Shown here in pieces: positions 53,630 to 64,000 of a DNA stretch of 64,000 nt. Source of the stretch: Mesoplasma sp. JKS002658 (GTDB taxonomy: Bacteria > Bacillota_I > Bacilli_A > Mycoplasmatales > Mycoplasmataceae). Made by a program: the position numbers and the translations under genes. The stretch lies in NCBI RefSeq assembly GCF_023566355.1, contig NZ_JAKNSW010000002.1, positions 62,001 through 126,000 of the forward strand, read 5' to 3'. The notes under the pieces are model-generated. The model was given only the letters and a program-made list of their open reading frames with translations, was not told the origin of the DNA and made no database searches. The first letter of the stretch is position 1, and each line of letters opens with the position of its first letter.

Positions 53630-56600
53630 ATGAAGTTAAAAGGTTTTAATTTAATCGCTAAAAATTCGTTTAAAAATGCTTTTAAACTTTGACCCTTACT
53701 TTTAGGATTAACTTTATTAATTCTGGTTTTCTCTTTAGTAGTTTCGCTAATGAGTGGAATTTCTAACCAAGTTATTGGCAATTATAATCATCTTGCACTG
53801 GCATCAAATTTGAGAGATGTAGTTGGTGATGTTCCTTCAACTCTATTTGTTAAAACCAGTACTGATGATGATTCTGGCTCAGTTCCTAAAAATAATGTTG
53901 AAGCTCAAGAGTACTACTTTTATCAACTTTCTCGTCAGTATGCTTATGCCAATCCCAAACTAAGTTTTTCGTGATCAAGAACTGAAGGAAGAAACTTTAG
54001 TGGGATTCAAAATGATAACCATAACCTAACAATTAAAGCGGTTGTTAAAACTACTCCTGATTCTTCAAAATACAGGGTTGATCAACTAGCGATTTCTCAA
54101 GGTCATGGTATTCAAAGTGTTCACCAAACTGTAATTGATGCAACTTTTGGTAAGAAAAACCACATCATGATTGGTGATATTATTCGTTTTCAAGAAGATA
54201 GTTTAGGATCACAACTCTTAGTTAAGTCAAAACTTAACAATATGGATTATCTTAATGCTGGTTTAGTTGACACTATTAGTAATTTAGATGATCCTAATGA
54301 TAATTACCAGAAACTTTATTCAACTTATAAATGATTTCAAGTGGTTGGATATGGAGAATCAATCGATTATGTAATGCCAATTATCGACCAATCTACGTCT
54401 TTGCCAAATAAAAAAACTGAGTTAATTGCTTATATTGACCCAGTTAATTTTGGTTTATTCAAAGATCCTAAAAGCGCTCAGGGTTTAACTTACTTTGACC
54501 AAAACCAGTCCCTTTTAACTGCTGAAAATTCTCAAGATTCTGAGGCTTATTTTTCTTTGAAATTTAATAACACTAGTTTAAAAAAAATTAGCAAGCTTGA
54601 TCTTCACCAAATGAATGTCGATTTATTAACCTTGATGGGTCGAGATAAAGATGCTAGTGATGAGGGTTATGACCCAATTTTATTTAAGAACGGTGATCAG
54701 GCTTACCAGTATGCTGGACGAACCGCTTCAATTATTAGTACGATTAAAATTTATCAGTTGCTGAGTGGAGTTATTCTGATTGTGGTTTTAGTTGTGACGA
54801 TTTTTACAATTGTTTTAGTTACCCAGAAACAAATTGATGGAACCCGTTCTCAAATTGGAACTTTAAAAGCATTGGGATATTATAAACGTGAAATTGTGTG
54901 AAACTATGTTGCCTTACCCTTGATGAGTTCGTGATTTGGGGGAATTTTAGGATTTATTGTTGCCCAATTTGTGCAAATCCCCATTAACAAGTTATTCACT
55001 GACCACTTTAACTTGGATTTATCAGCATGAACTTTTGATATCGCTGCGTTTATGGTTGTAGTTTTGGTGATGTGAATTTTTGTCACTGCAGTGACGTTTC
55101 TAATTGCTTATTTAACTATGAATGATGATGTAGTTAATTTGGTGTATGCAACCAAAGCCTCAAAAATCAGTCAGTTTGGTTATTTTATTAAATCTTTAAC
55201 TAATAATCGTCCTGTAGAAGTAAAACTACGATCAGCTCTGTTTGGTTCAAGTGAAGGAAAAATTTCTGGAGTAGGGTTTGTGGTTTTACTTTCAACAATC
55301 TTGATGACAATTACCTTTGCTGCTCCTACTTTGTTAAAGAACAATCAAATCGCTGCTTATCAAGGAATTAAGTACCAACAGTTAGTTGAATTTGACACTC
55401 CTATCTATAATAATCCGTATACTTTTATGAAGACTTATGATGCGAAAGTAACTTCAAAAGCTACTACTTTTAACTATTCGGAAGTCTTAAATAAAATTAC
55501 TAGTCAACCATTAACTGCTCAGGGTAGTTATGATCTTGATAAAATCACTCAACAACTTTTAACTGCTAAAATTCCGAATGAATATTATGATTTGGAGTTT
55601 GCAACTCAACCTGATGGGGTTGTTAACCCCTTACAAGTGATGACTGCTAATTTAAGAATGTTAAACAGTTATTCAGTAGTTTTATCAACCCAATATTTTC
55701 ACCTGTTAGCTGATTTTGCCCAACTTGATCCCTTTGGGTGAAACATTCTTTCAAACCAATGAATAGGCTATTTAGATTTAATTAACCAAATTCAAGCTGT
55801 GTCAAATGCTGGTGACGAACTATCTCAAGCTATTGCTTATTTCAATATCTTAAAAAGTTTCTATCAAGTTTATACCCAAACTATTGGGTTGGTAATTACC
55901 AAAGATTATTATGATAATCCTGACAATCTTGAGTTGACTTATGATGAACAAATTACTGCTTTTAACAACAAAATTAAGAGTGGTAATCTTGATTGGTTTG
56001 AGACGTTTAAAAACGAGTATCGTGGTTCAAGCAGAAGTTTTGGTGATTATTTAACTACCTTGCAACCTAACCCCAACTTTAGTTTAACTACGAGTACTTA
56101 TCTAGATGATCAGGGAATAGAGATAACAACTCCAATTGGAGCGAACCATATTTTAAGTGATAAAAATAGTTTAAGTGGTAATGAACGGTTTGTTGATCAA
56201 TACCTTAGTGCTGATGCAGCACAAATCATTCAAACCAATGGTGCGATTAAAGGTTTAGAAATTATTAAAAGTTATCTTGCTGACTATTTAGGATGATATG
56301 ATGCTTACTTTTCTCAACGAGCAGGTACAGCAATTGTTCAAACTGGATTTACCAGAGCACCTTATTTTGTGCAACAATATTTCAAAAAAGCTTATTATGC
56401 TAATGAAAATGACCAGGTTTATAACCTTAGTTTTGCAACGATTCCCTACTCACCTGATAGTGAGCAATTGGGAGTAAAACTTTCAATGGAATCAATTAAT
56501 CCTAACCCCTTAACCTTCAATATTTATGGAGTAGAGAACAATAGTAAGTTTATTGATTTACAAAATAATCACCATGACTTGATGCCATTATTGTTTAGTG

Positions 56601-57877
56601 GTGATTTGATTGATGATGAAGCGACTCCGATTATTGTTAACCAAAGTTTAGCTAAAAAACTTCATTTGAAAACAAATCAGGTGATTGATTTTAACCGCTT
56701 GTATGATGAAATGGAAAACTACACTAGTGGTTCAAAAACTGCTTATAAAATCAGTGATTGAAACCAAAATGACCCTCGAGAAGAGGGAGGGGACGGATTT
56801 GTTACTACTAGTAGTATGGATAGTCTTTCAACTACGTTAAAAAACCCGATCACTGGAAAACAAGAAAAAATTAGCGCGGGGTCACTAAATATTGATAATA
56901 CTCCTGGTCAAGTTTATCAAAACTATCTTGAAGGTGATGTTGGTTTTGAAAGCAAGAAAGCTAAAACAACCTTTAGAATTGTGGGAATTGCTGATACGTA
57001 TGGAACTCCTCAGGGATGAATTGCTAATACTCAAGCTAAAGCCTTAATGAATTATGATCAAGCCCAAGCTTATTTGTGAGACTATTTATTTGCCCCACAA
57101 TTTGCCAAAACCTTTGCTTCAACTACTAAAATTAAGTTTCCCTATGATTTAAGAAATTTAACTTATAAAGAATTTAAGACCCTTTTTTTACTTGATGATA
57201 ACAATAATTATTATCAGGTTGCAAAAAATATTGATCTTATCTTTAATAATGCTTATCCAATCTTTAACTTTAAGTATTCAATGAGTAATGATATTGGTGA
57301 TATTCGCGCTGGGATAGCGACTTATAGTAAACTTGGTGACTATTCCCCGATTGCTTTAAATGGTGGAATTGTTAAAGATAAAACTTATGATGGAATTGGT
57401 CTAGGAGCAATTAGTAGTCTGACTCCAATTCAGATTAGTCAAGATATCTTAAAACAAATTACTAACATGATTTTAGGAATCTTGGTAATGATTATTTTAT
57501 TAGTTATCTTTATTACCTTTGTAATTGTGATGTTAACAACTTCTTTAATTATTAAAGATAACGTTCGCTTTATTGCTACTTTAAAAGTATTGGGATACAA
57601 GAATACAACGATTGTGAATATGGTCTTGGGAATGTATGCAGTGATGATTGTAATTGCCTTTAGTATTGGGTATGTTGGAGGTTGGTTCTCATTGACTGGA
57701 ATTATTAATAATTTAGCGTTGCATACCAACTTTGTTGTACCGATTATTTATCCAGCCTTTTTAATCTTTGCTGTGATTGGGGGAGTGGCTGGAATTTATG
57801 GAATTACCTTCTTGATTGGCTATCGTTATGTCACTAAAACTAACGCCACTCTACTCTTAAAAGACCAAGAAATTTAA
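53630..57877 (+). CDS. Giant FtsX-like ABC transporter permease
   Basis: A single 1415-aa frame under code 4. An N-terminal helix (LLLGLTLLILVFSLVVSLMSG) precedes a large extracellular part. The first FtsX core lies near 375-500 (GVILIVVLVVTIFTIVLV, then IGTLKALGYYKREIVWNY). A second membrane anchor occurs near 540-570 and a second large outer domain follows to about 1260. The final core has ILGILVMIILLVIFITFVIV, then FIATLKVLGYKNTTIVNMV. Such permeases move lipids or lipoproteins, or act as mechanotransmitters, with a partner ATPase; none is encoded here. Confidence 0.9.
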
Positions 57878-57924
57878 TGACAATAAATCTGGCAATTGTT
57901 TTTTATTTTAAGCGACTAAATTGA

Positions 57925-57953
57925 TTGAAAAAGGAATTAAAACCGCATATAAT
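57925..57953 (+). promoter_or_regulatory. rplM-rpsI promoter
   Basis: TTGAAA (57925-57930), a 17-nt spacer and TATAAT (57948-57953): the best consensus promoter in the window. Confidence 0.75.
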
Positions 57954-58003
57954 AACAATTGCTTACACTTTTAACCCGGACAAGTTGAAGGAGAGAAATA
58001 GCA

Positions 58004-58459
58004 ATGAAACAAACAACCTTAATTAAAACCGCTGACATCAAAAAAGATTGATACATTGTTGATGCTGCTGGTCAAACTGTTGGTAGATTAGCGACCCAAG
58101 TAGCCTTGGTTTTGCGTGGAAAACACAAAGTAACTTTTACCCCACACATTAACAATGGTGATCACGTGATTATCATTAACGCTGAAAAAGCAATTTTCAC
58201 TGGTAAAAAAGAATCAGATAAAAATTACTACCACCACTCAATGTATCCTGGTGGATTGAAACGTCGTAATGTGGCAAGTGTTCGGAAGAACAAACCAGAA
58301 TTTATCTTAGAGCGAGCAATTCGTTTGATGTTACCAAAAGGAGTGCAAGGTCACAACCAATTCCGTCAATTGCACGTCTTGGTTGGTGAAAATCACCCTT
58401 ACCAAGCTCAACAACCAAAAGCACTTGTGATTGAAACACAAAAAGGAGGGAATAAATAA
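58004..58459 (+). CDS. rplM: Ribosomal protein L13
   Basis: A 151-aa early-assembly protein of the large subunit. [20 protein letters not shown], then [15 protein letters not shown] and the [11 protein letters not shown] tail. GAAGGAGAG is the ribosome binding site. Its stop overlaps the rpsI start by one base. Confidence 0.98.
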
Positions 58460-58854
58460 TGGCAGATAAAGTAATTTATCGAGGAACAGGACGTCGTAAA
58501 ACTTCTGTTGCTCAAGTTATTCTTACTCCTGGGAAAGGTGCGATTGTTGTTAATGGGAAACCAGCATTAGACTTTTTCCCTTATGAGACTTTAGTACAAG
58601 ATTTAACTCAACCCTTGGTAGCTACTGGAACTGAAAAAGATTTTGACATTATGGTGTCAGTTGATGGGGGAGGATTTACTGGACAGGCTGGAGCAACTAG
58701 ATTAGCGATTGCTCGGGCTTTGTTAGAGGCTAGTGAAGACTATCGTCGTCAGTTGCGTGCTGTGGGGTTATTAACTCGTGATGCCCGCATTAAAGAACGT
58801 AAAAAATACGGATTACGTGGAGCGAGAAGAGCGCCACAATACTCAAAACGTTAA
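58459..58854 (+). CDS. rpsI: Ribosomal protein S9
   Basis: A 131-aa protein whose C-terminal tail ([16 protein letters not shown]) reaches the P-site t[19 protein letters not shown] is the conserved start. AAAGGAGGG in rplM is the ribosome binding site. Confidence 0.98.
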   Translation: MADKVIYRGTGRRKTSVAQVILTPGKGAIVVNGKPALDFFPYETLVQDLTQPLVATGTEKDFDIMVSVDGGGFTGQAGATRLAIARALLEASEDYRRQLRAVGLLTRDARIKERKKYGLRGARRAPQYSKR

Positions 58855-58864
58855 TTTCATTCAA

Positions 58865-58893
58865 AAACTCAAACTTTGGTTTGAGTTTTTCTT
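58865..58893 (+). terminator. Terminator after rpsI
   Basis: AAAAACTCAAA and TTTGAGTTTTT around CTTTGG, with a further T-run. Confidence 0.9.
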
Positions 58894-58945
58894 TTTTTTG
58901 AAAAATTTCGCCAAATAAATTAACAAAACAGAATTGTAAAACCCG

Positions 58946-58989
58946 CTTTCTATCTATATTATTAGTGCAGAGTGCTATTTTATAGAAAG
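58946..58989 (+). promoter_or_regulatory. fruKA promoter region with inverted repeat
   Basis: TATATT at about 58955-58960 is the likely -10. CTTTCTAT (58946-58953) and ATAGAAAG (58982-58989) are perfect inverted copies flanking it. They could be operator half-sites or a leader stem. AAAGGAGGT follows as ribosome binding site. Confidence 0.45.
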
Positions 58990-59006
58990 TAAAGGAGGTT
59001 GGAAAC

Positions 59007-59963
59007 TTGCTTTATACAGTTACACTAAATCCTTCTATTGATCAAATCCTACAAACTAATGGCTTTGTTTTGGGAGAAACTAATTACTATGATGATGATT
59101 ATCAAGTTGTTGGTGGAAAAGGGATTAATGTTGGAGTTTTATTAAATAACTTAGGTGTGGATGTTGTTGTAACTGGACTAATGGGTCTTGATAATAATCA
59201 AGTCTTTTTAGAACAGTTCAAACAAATCAACTTAAAACACGATTTTGTTTTTTATCCTGGTAAGAGCAGAACTAATTTTAAAATTAAAGATTTTCAAAAC
59301 CATCAAGAAACCGAGTTGAACGGTCAAGGGAGTAGAGTAGAGCAAAATTTAGTCCAAGATTTGCTTACTTATTTAGATACTCACCTTCAACCTCACGATG
59401 TGGTGATTGCCAGTGGTAGTGTTCCTACCAGTGTTTCAGAAAACATTTATGAACAAATTGGCATGATTGTTAACCATCATGAAGCGATTTTTATTCTTGA
59501 CTCTTCAAAGCAATGGGTTAAGTACGGGTTAAAAGCCCATCCTTATTTGATTAAACCTAATGTTGAAGAAATTTGCCAAATGCTTAACCAAGAATATAAC
59601 CCTAACCTTACTTTGACTCAACTTGAAGCGATGATTAAAGAATTACAAGTTTTAGGAGCAAGAAATATTCTAGTTAGTCGCGGGAGTAAAGGAAGTTATT
59701 ATTTTAGTGAGCATGGCGAAGTTTATCAAGTTAATACTGCTAAAGGAAAACTTGTTAATTCTGTTGGTGCTGGGGATAGCATGGTTGGTGGTTTTGCCTA
59801 TGGAATGAGTAAAAATCTCGCTTTAGAAGAGATATTAAAGTTTGGTGCAGCTAGTGGAGCTGCCACTGCTTTTAGTTCGTGAATTGGATCTAAAGATTTG
59901 GTGATGGAATTAAAAGAACAAATTAAAGTCGAACAATTGACAATAACAAAGAAAGGAAATTAA
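59007..59963 (+). CDS. fruK: 1-phosphofructokinase
   Basis: A 318-aa PfkB-family kinase that turns fructose-1-phosphate into fructose-1,6-bisphosphate. It begins LYTVTLNPSIDQIL, and has the VGGKGINVGVLLNNLG substrate loop and the catalytic VNSVGAGDSMVGGFAYG. The start is TTG 59007, decided by AAAGGAGGT about 9 nt upstream; no ATG is near. The end continues past a UGA (SSWIGSKDL). fruA follows after 2 nt. Confidence 0.95.
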
Positions 59964-59965
59964 TT

Positions 59966-62056
59966 ATGGCGCTAAAAGAAATGTTTCGTCAAGAAACCTC
60001 CTTTTTTGATGTCGAGTTGAGCTCGAAGACAGATGTCTTGGCCTTTTTGGCACAAAAATTTAAACAAGCAGAAATTGTTGATGATTATGATCAATTTCTT
60101 AAAGCTTTACAAGATCGTGAAGCGCAAGATTCCACAGGAATGGGGGATGGAATTGCAATTCCTCACGCTTTAAATCCAACAGTTAAACAAGCTACTTTAG
60201 GATTTTTACGGTTAAAAACTCCAATTGATTGACAGAGTTTAGATAATCAACCAGTGGATCTTATTTTCTTAATTGCCACTAATGGAATCGATGGCAACGA
60301 ACACTTAACTGCTTTGAGTAGTTTGAGTAGTTATCTGGTTAAACCTGAGTATCAAGAAAAGTTTCGTTTGGCAAAAAACTTTAAAGAGTTACAATCCATC
60401 TTGATTGAGTCACAACCAACCAAAACCGGAGTTGATAAAGTACAAACCTCAAGTGGTTATGATGTTGTGGGGATTACAGCGTGTCCTACTGGAATCGCTC
60501 ATACTTACCTAGCTCAAGAAAAAATCTTAGAAACTGCGAAGCAATTAAACTTAACTGCTAAAATTGAAACCCAAGGTCGCAGAGGTATTGAAGACCGCTT
60601 AACTGCTGATGACATTAAAAATGCTAAGATGATTATTCTTGCTCATGATAAAGAGTTAGAAGGATTAGACCGGTTTAATGATTTAGAAGTTATCGACACT
60701 TCTACTCAAGATGTGATTTATCACACCAAAGAGATTCTTGAAAACTATGCTACTAAACCTAAAAAAGTGATTAAAGCTCGCAAAACTGGTGATAGTAGCA
60801 ATAGTGGAGAAATGGATCTAAAGAAATTTAAAGACTTTAAAGGAGTTTTATTAGCAGGAGTTTCACGCATGCTTCCTTTCGTAGTTGGGGGAGGAATTAT
60901 CTTAGGGTTAGCCTTTCTGATTGATTTCATTGCTGCAGGGGGAAGTCCTGATCCTGCTAACATGGGTAATTTTGGAACGATAAACAAAGGAGCGGGGTGA
61001 TTTGCAGCTGTTGGAAAGATTGCCATGGATATGATGGTGCCAGTCTTTGCAGCTTACGTGGCTTATGCTTTAGTGGGATCTCAAGGATTAATGCCTGGAA
61101 TGGTTGGAGGACTATTGGCCAACAATAGTGCTTTTGCTTATGGAAATGGCAACGTTGGTTGGGTTAACCTTTGAGGAAGACTACTACCAAGTGATGTTGC
61201 TACTCACAGTAACTCTGGGTTTATTGGCGGAATTGCTGCTGCATTTGTCGCTGGGTTACTAGTTTTTGGTCTAACAAAAGGTTTTGCCAACTTTAAAAAA
61301 GGCTTTATGGGAGTACGTGATATTGTTTTAATTCCCTTACTTTCTTTATTAGGAGTAGGAGTAGCGATGTTTGCTTTGAATATTCCTTTGGGTTATTTCA
61401 TGTATGGAGTTCAATGAGTTCTTCAAAAAATGGCAGAAAAAAACCTTCTAGTCTTGGTTGGTTTATTTTTAGGAATCATGGTCTGTGTTGATATGGGTGG
61501 ACCAATTAACAAAATTGCTTATGTGGTCGGAACGTTATCAATTGTTTCTGCAGAGAATGGTGGTTTTGCCAACATTAACCCTGATACAGGAAACATGACA
61601 ACAGCCCCAATTATGAGTGCAGTTATGCTTTCAGGAATGATGCCTCCATTAGCAATTGCCTTTTCAACTCTAGTCTTTAGAAAGGCATGAACAGAAAAGC
61701 AACGTGATTCAGCAAAAGCTAACTGGGTGATGGGACTTTCTTTTGTCACTGAAGGAGCGATTCCGTTTATGATTGATGATTATAAACGAGTAAATGTCTC
61801 TTCAATGATTGGGGGGGGACTTGTTGGAATCCTAGCAACTGCTTTAAAAATTGGAATTCCAGCTCCACATGGAGGAATCTTTGTCTCTCCTCTGGCAACT
61901 TCTGATTTGTTTAGTAATAACGCTGCAGCTAAAGGATTTGGAATTGCAATGTATATTCTTTTACCATTAATTGGTATGGCGATTGCTGGATCAATTATGG
62001 GTGCTTGAAGATCTCGTGATATCAAAAGAGGAAAATTAACCCTTCCTCAAGCTTAA
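59966..62056 (+). CDS. fruA: Fructose PTS transporter EIIABC
   Basis: A 696-aa fused permease that imports fructose and releases it as fructose-1-phosphate for FruK. EIIA at 1-145 has the phosphorylated H67 in GIAIPHALNP. EIIB near 160-265 has Cys173 in GITACPTGIAHTYLAQ. EIIC fills the rest, from LAGVSRMLPFVVGGGIILGL through PIGMNAH-like PHGGIFVSPLATSD. It is intact with UGA as Trp and ends in a cytosolic basic tail. Confidence 0.96.
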
Positions 62057-62067
62057 TTTAATTATTT

Positions 62068-62095
62068 AACCACGATAAATCGTGGTTATTTTTTG
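62068..62095 (+). terminator. Terminator of the fru operon
   Basis: TAACCACGAT and ATCGTGGTTA around AA, then TTTTTTG. Confidence 0.9.
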
Positions 62096-62193
62096 TCCCA
62101 TTTTCTTTTTCACTAAACTTATAAATGTATTTTGATATGTTATAATTCCAAAAGATACAAGTCAGAAAAATGTGTTAATAGGAGGGTAATGAG

Positions 62194-64000
62194 GTGAAGA
62201 AATTACTAGCAATTTTAGGTTCAATAACTTTGGTTACTACCTCAACTTCAACAGTACTTGCTTATGGGGGAGTGTTACAAGTTAAAAAAGCGCTCTCTAC
62301 TGCTCTGGTTTATTTCAACAATAGTCAGAATAACTTAGTTGGTGCTAGTTTTCAAAAGGCAAAGTCAGTTATTCTTGATGACCAGTTTGGCATTGATCAA
62401 ACCAAGACCTTAGAAATTTTAAACGGTTTTAGTGCTGAAGATAATATTGATAATTATGATGCCAACGATGGAGCTTTGACCACTACTAGTATTTTAAAAG
62501 ATGTGATGGAGAAATATTTGGGCGCGAACGTGGTTGATAATAGTGCTGTTACAGGAAAAAACGTCCACCTTGGAGGTCATCTTGGTACCGAGTCTAGTCT
62601 TGAGTCTTTACTTCCTGACCAGTTCAAACCTTACCTTCGTCAACTTTTGAGTTGAATTAAAAGCGGTAATTTAGTTAACTCTCCGTTTTGAAACATGAAG
62701 GATTTAAACGCCACTTTAACTAATATTGATGATATTTTTAAATCTGGGGGTGAAGGAATTAATTTAATTCTTGAACAATTAATTAAGTTAATTAACGACC
62801 AGTTTAATATTGATTTAAGTAGTATTTTAACCACCTGGTTGCCAAAAATTATTAACGTGATTGATAGTGTGATGAATGGTGATAAAATCAGTCAACTTCG
62901 CACCTTTTTGCCAAACGCAAACGTTTTGTACCAACAAGCACTTAGTTCTGCAATTCAAGAAATAAGTGATGATAACCTAACTTTTAAAGATTTAAACCAA
63001 AAGTTATTCAGTTTGATTACCCAAATTTTAGAACAAGCAGTTGCTCTAACTCCTGATGCAAATTTAGCTGACCTTGGGGAAGGTATTGATGATCAAGAAA
63101 AATTCTTGATTACTTTTTTAAATCAAGTAATTAGTCAACAAGCTTTGACGATGGTCGATTTAAGTGATCCAACTGCTTTAGGGGGATTGTTAAAACCAGT
63201 GTTTGAGTTCATTATTATTAGTAATATTTATTTTCAACAGTTTGATACTTTGAAATCTTATCAAGTAGTTGATCATAACCATTTGTTTTCAGCAACTAAA
63301 GATAACTACACCTTTTTAAGTGAACTAAAGGATGTTAAGGTTAGTGATAGTGTGGTCTTCAAAGACCAAGGGTTGAATTTAAACTATTTTGTAGCCAACC
63401 TAGACTACTTCCTTGGTTCATTGCAAAATTTTAATCAAGCTAGTGAAGACCGCTTAGAACAACTCTTATTCCTTTTGTTTAACGATGCTTCTAACCCTAG
63501 TCAGAACGGGGATCCCTATTATTTTGATAAAGATTCAAGTTGGTTAGAACACCTTTTTAACGTGGGTTTAGGATTAGGATATTTAAATAATTTAGCTCCC
63601 CAAGCAATTCTAACTATTACTAAAACCCCAGCAATCAAAAGCACAATCTTTAATACTTTAAAACCGATTTTTTTAGGTTTTATTAATGGTGATGATGCTT
63701 CTGGTTTAATCAATTTGATAAACAATCTTCTTCCTTTGCTGCCAACCCTGATTCCTTCCTTAAACCAATTTCCTTGAAAACAAGTTTTAGCAGCGCTTCA
63801 AGAGGTGGTTAAAAATTTAGCTTATCATCCTGATGATAGTAAAAACATGTTTCACTTTCTTTTTAGTGGGAATGGCAATAGTTTGTTTCAAGGTGTCGAA
63901 CTACCAGATAACTTTCAAAAAGTACTTGGTGGGTTATTTGGTAGTGGTGAGAAAAATTTCTTAACATTACTCAACAAACCCTTATTCCAAATCTTTAACT
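62194..64000 (+). CDS. Large secreted MOLPALP-like protein, 3' end outside window
   Basis: At least 602 codons, open to the right edge. GTG 62194 follows GGAGGGTAATGAG. The signal MKKLLAILGSITLVTTSTST resembles MOLPALP-type mollicute lipoproteins, but the expected lipobox Cys is replaced (VLAYGG), so it may be cleaved and released, or stay anchored by its helix. The mature part has repeated hydrophobic-helical stretches (NLILEQLIKLINDQFNIDL, LINLINNLLPLLPTLIPSL). A surface or secreted role is inferred. It follows the fru operon terminator by about 100 nt. Confidence 0.8.

Noticed and set aside
1-64000. CRISPR arrays, rRNA and tRNA genes, insertion sequences
   Set aside because: No regularly spaced repeats, no rRNA or tRNA-like sequence and no transposase were seen on reading both strands; short tRNAs could still be missed by eye.

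Overview
The window is an A+T-rich segment of a mollicute chromosome, read with UGA as tryptophan (genetic code 4). UGA codons fall at conserved Trp positions of many genes (for example the final Trp of ribosomal proteins S14 and S8), and rpmD (L30) is missing from an otherwise canonical S10-spc-alpha ribosomal cluster. Genome content (MOLPALP-like and repeat-domain surface proteins, fructose PTS, EcfA/EcfT) suggests the Entomoplasmatales side (Spiroplasma/Mesoplasma/Williamsoniiplasma); species cannot be set from the sequence alone.

Region 1 (about 1-21.9 kb) is a defence island with one housekeeping gene (alaS) inside it. It holds a type I restriction system: hsdR and hsdM on +, then two hsdS genes in opposite orientation around a tyrosine recombinase gene. 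The two hsdS genes share a 29-nt exact inverted repeat in the conserved EEQQKIIDII segment, so this looks like a phase-variable specificity switch. An HNH-like small gene ends the minus-strand recombinase-hsdS operon. Then come a small coiled-coil gene and an 1100-aa SF1 helicase fused to a Vsr/MTES_1575-like nuclease; alaS; a candidate ncRNA; a SNF2-type helicase with the same HNH-like domain fused at its N-terminus; an AIPR-family abortive-infection protein; and a DpnII-type GATC restriction enzyme with its Dam-type methylase. A broken Panacea gene and an inverted hsdR fragment lie at the left edge.

Region 2 (about 22-33.2 kb) is accessory: two paralogous multi-domain lipoproteins with shared DNA tracts, two tiny Asn-rich ORFs with strong ribosome binding sites, a Panacea-type antitoxin with an unrecognised partner (candidate toxin), a membrane-anchored coiled-coil GIY-YIG protein, an Asn/Arg/Gly-rich repeat protein, NADH oxidase, a second Panacea gene with a degenerate partner, a Lys/Ala-rich histone-like protein and a hypothetical gene.

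Region 3 (33.3-53.3 kb) is core: rpsJ to rplQ with secY, adk, map, infA and rpoA, then a small hypothetical gene, folA (reverse strand), the ECF transporter energising module ecfA1-ecfA2-ecfT, and truA. Region 4 (53.3-64 kb) has a second candidate structured ncRNA, a giant FtsX-like permease, rplM-rpsI, a fruK-fruA fructose operon, and the start of a large secreted MOLPALP-like protein that runs off the window.

Most interesting: the inverted hsdS/recombinase locus, the two occurrences of one HNH-like domain (standalone and fused to SNF2) beside AIPR, the Panacea pair with an unknown partner, and two promoter-to-terminator ncRNA candidates.
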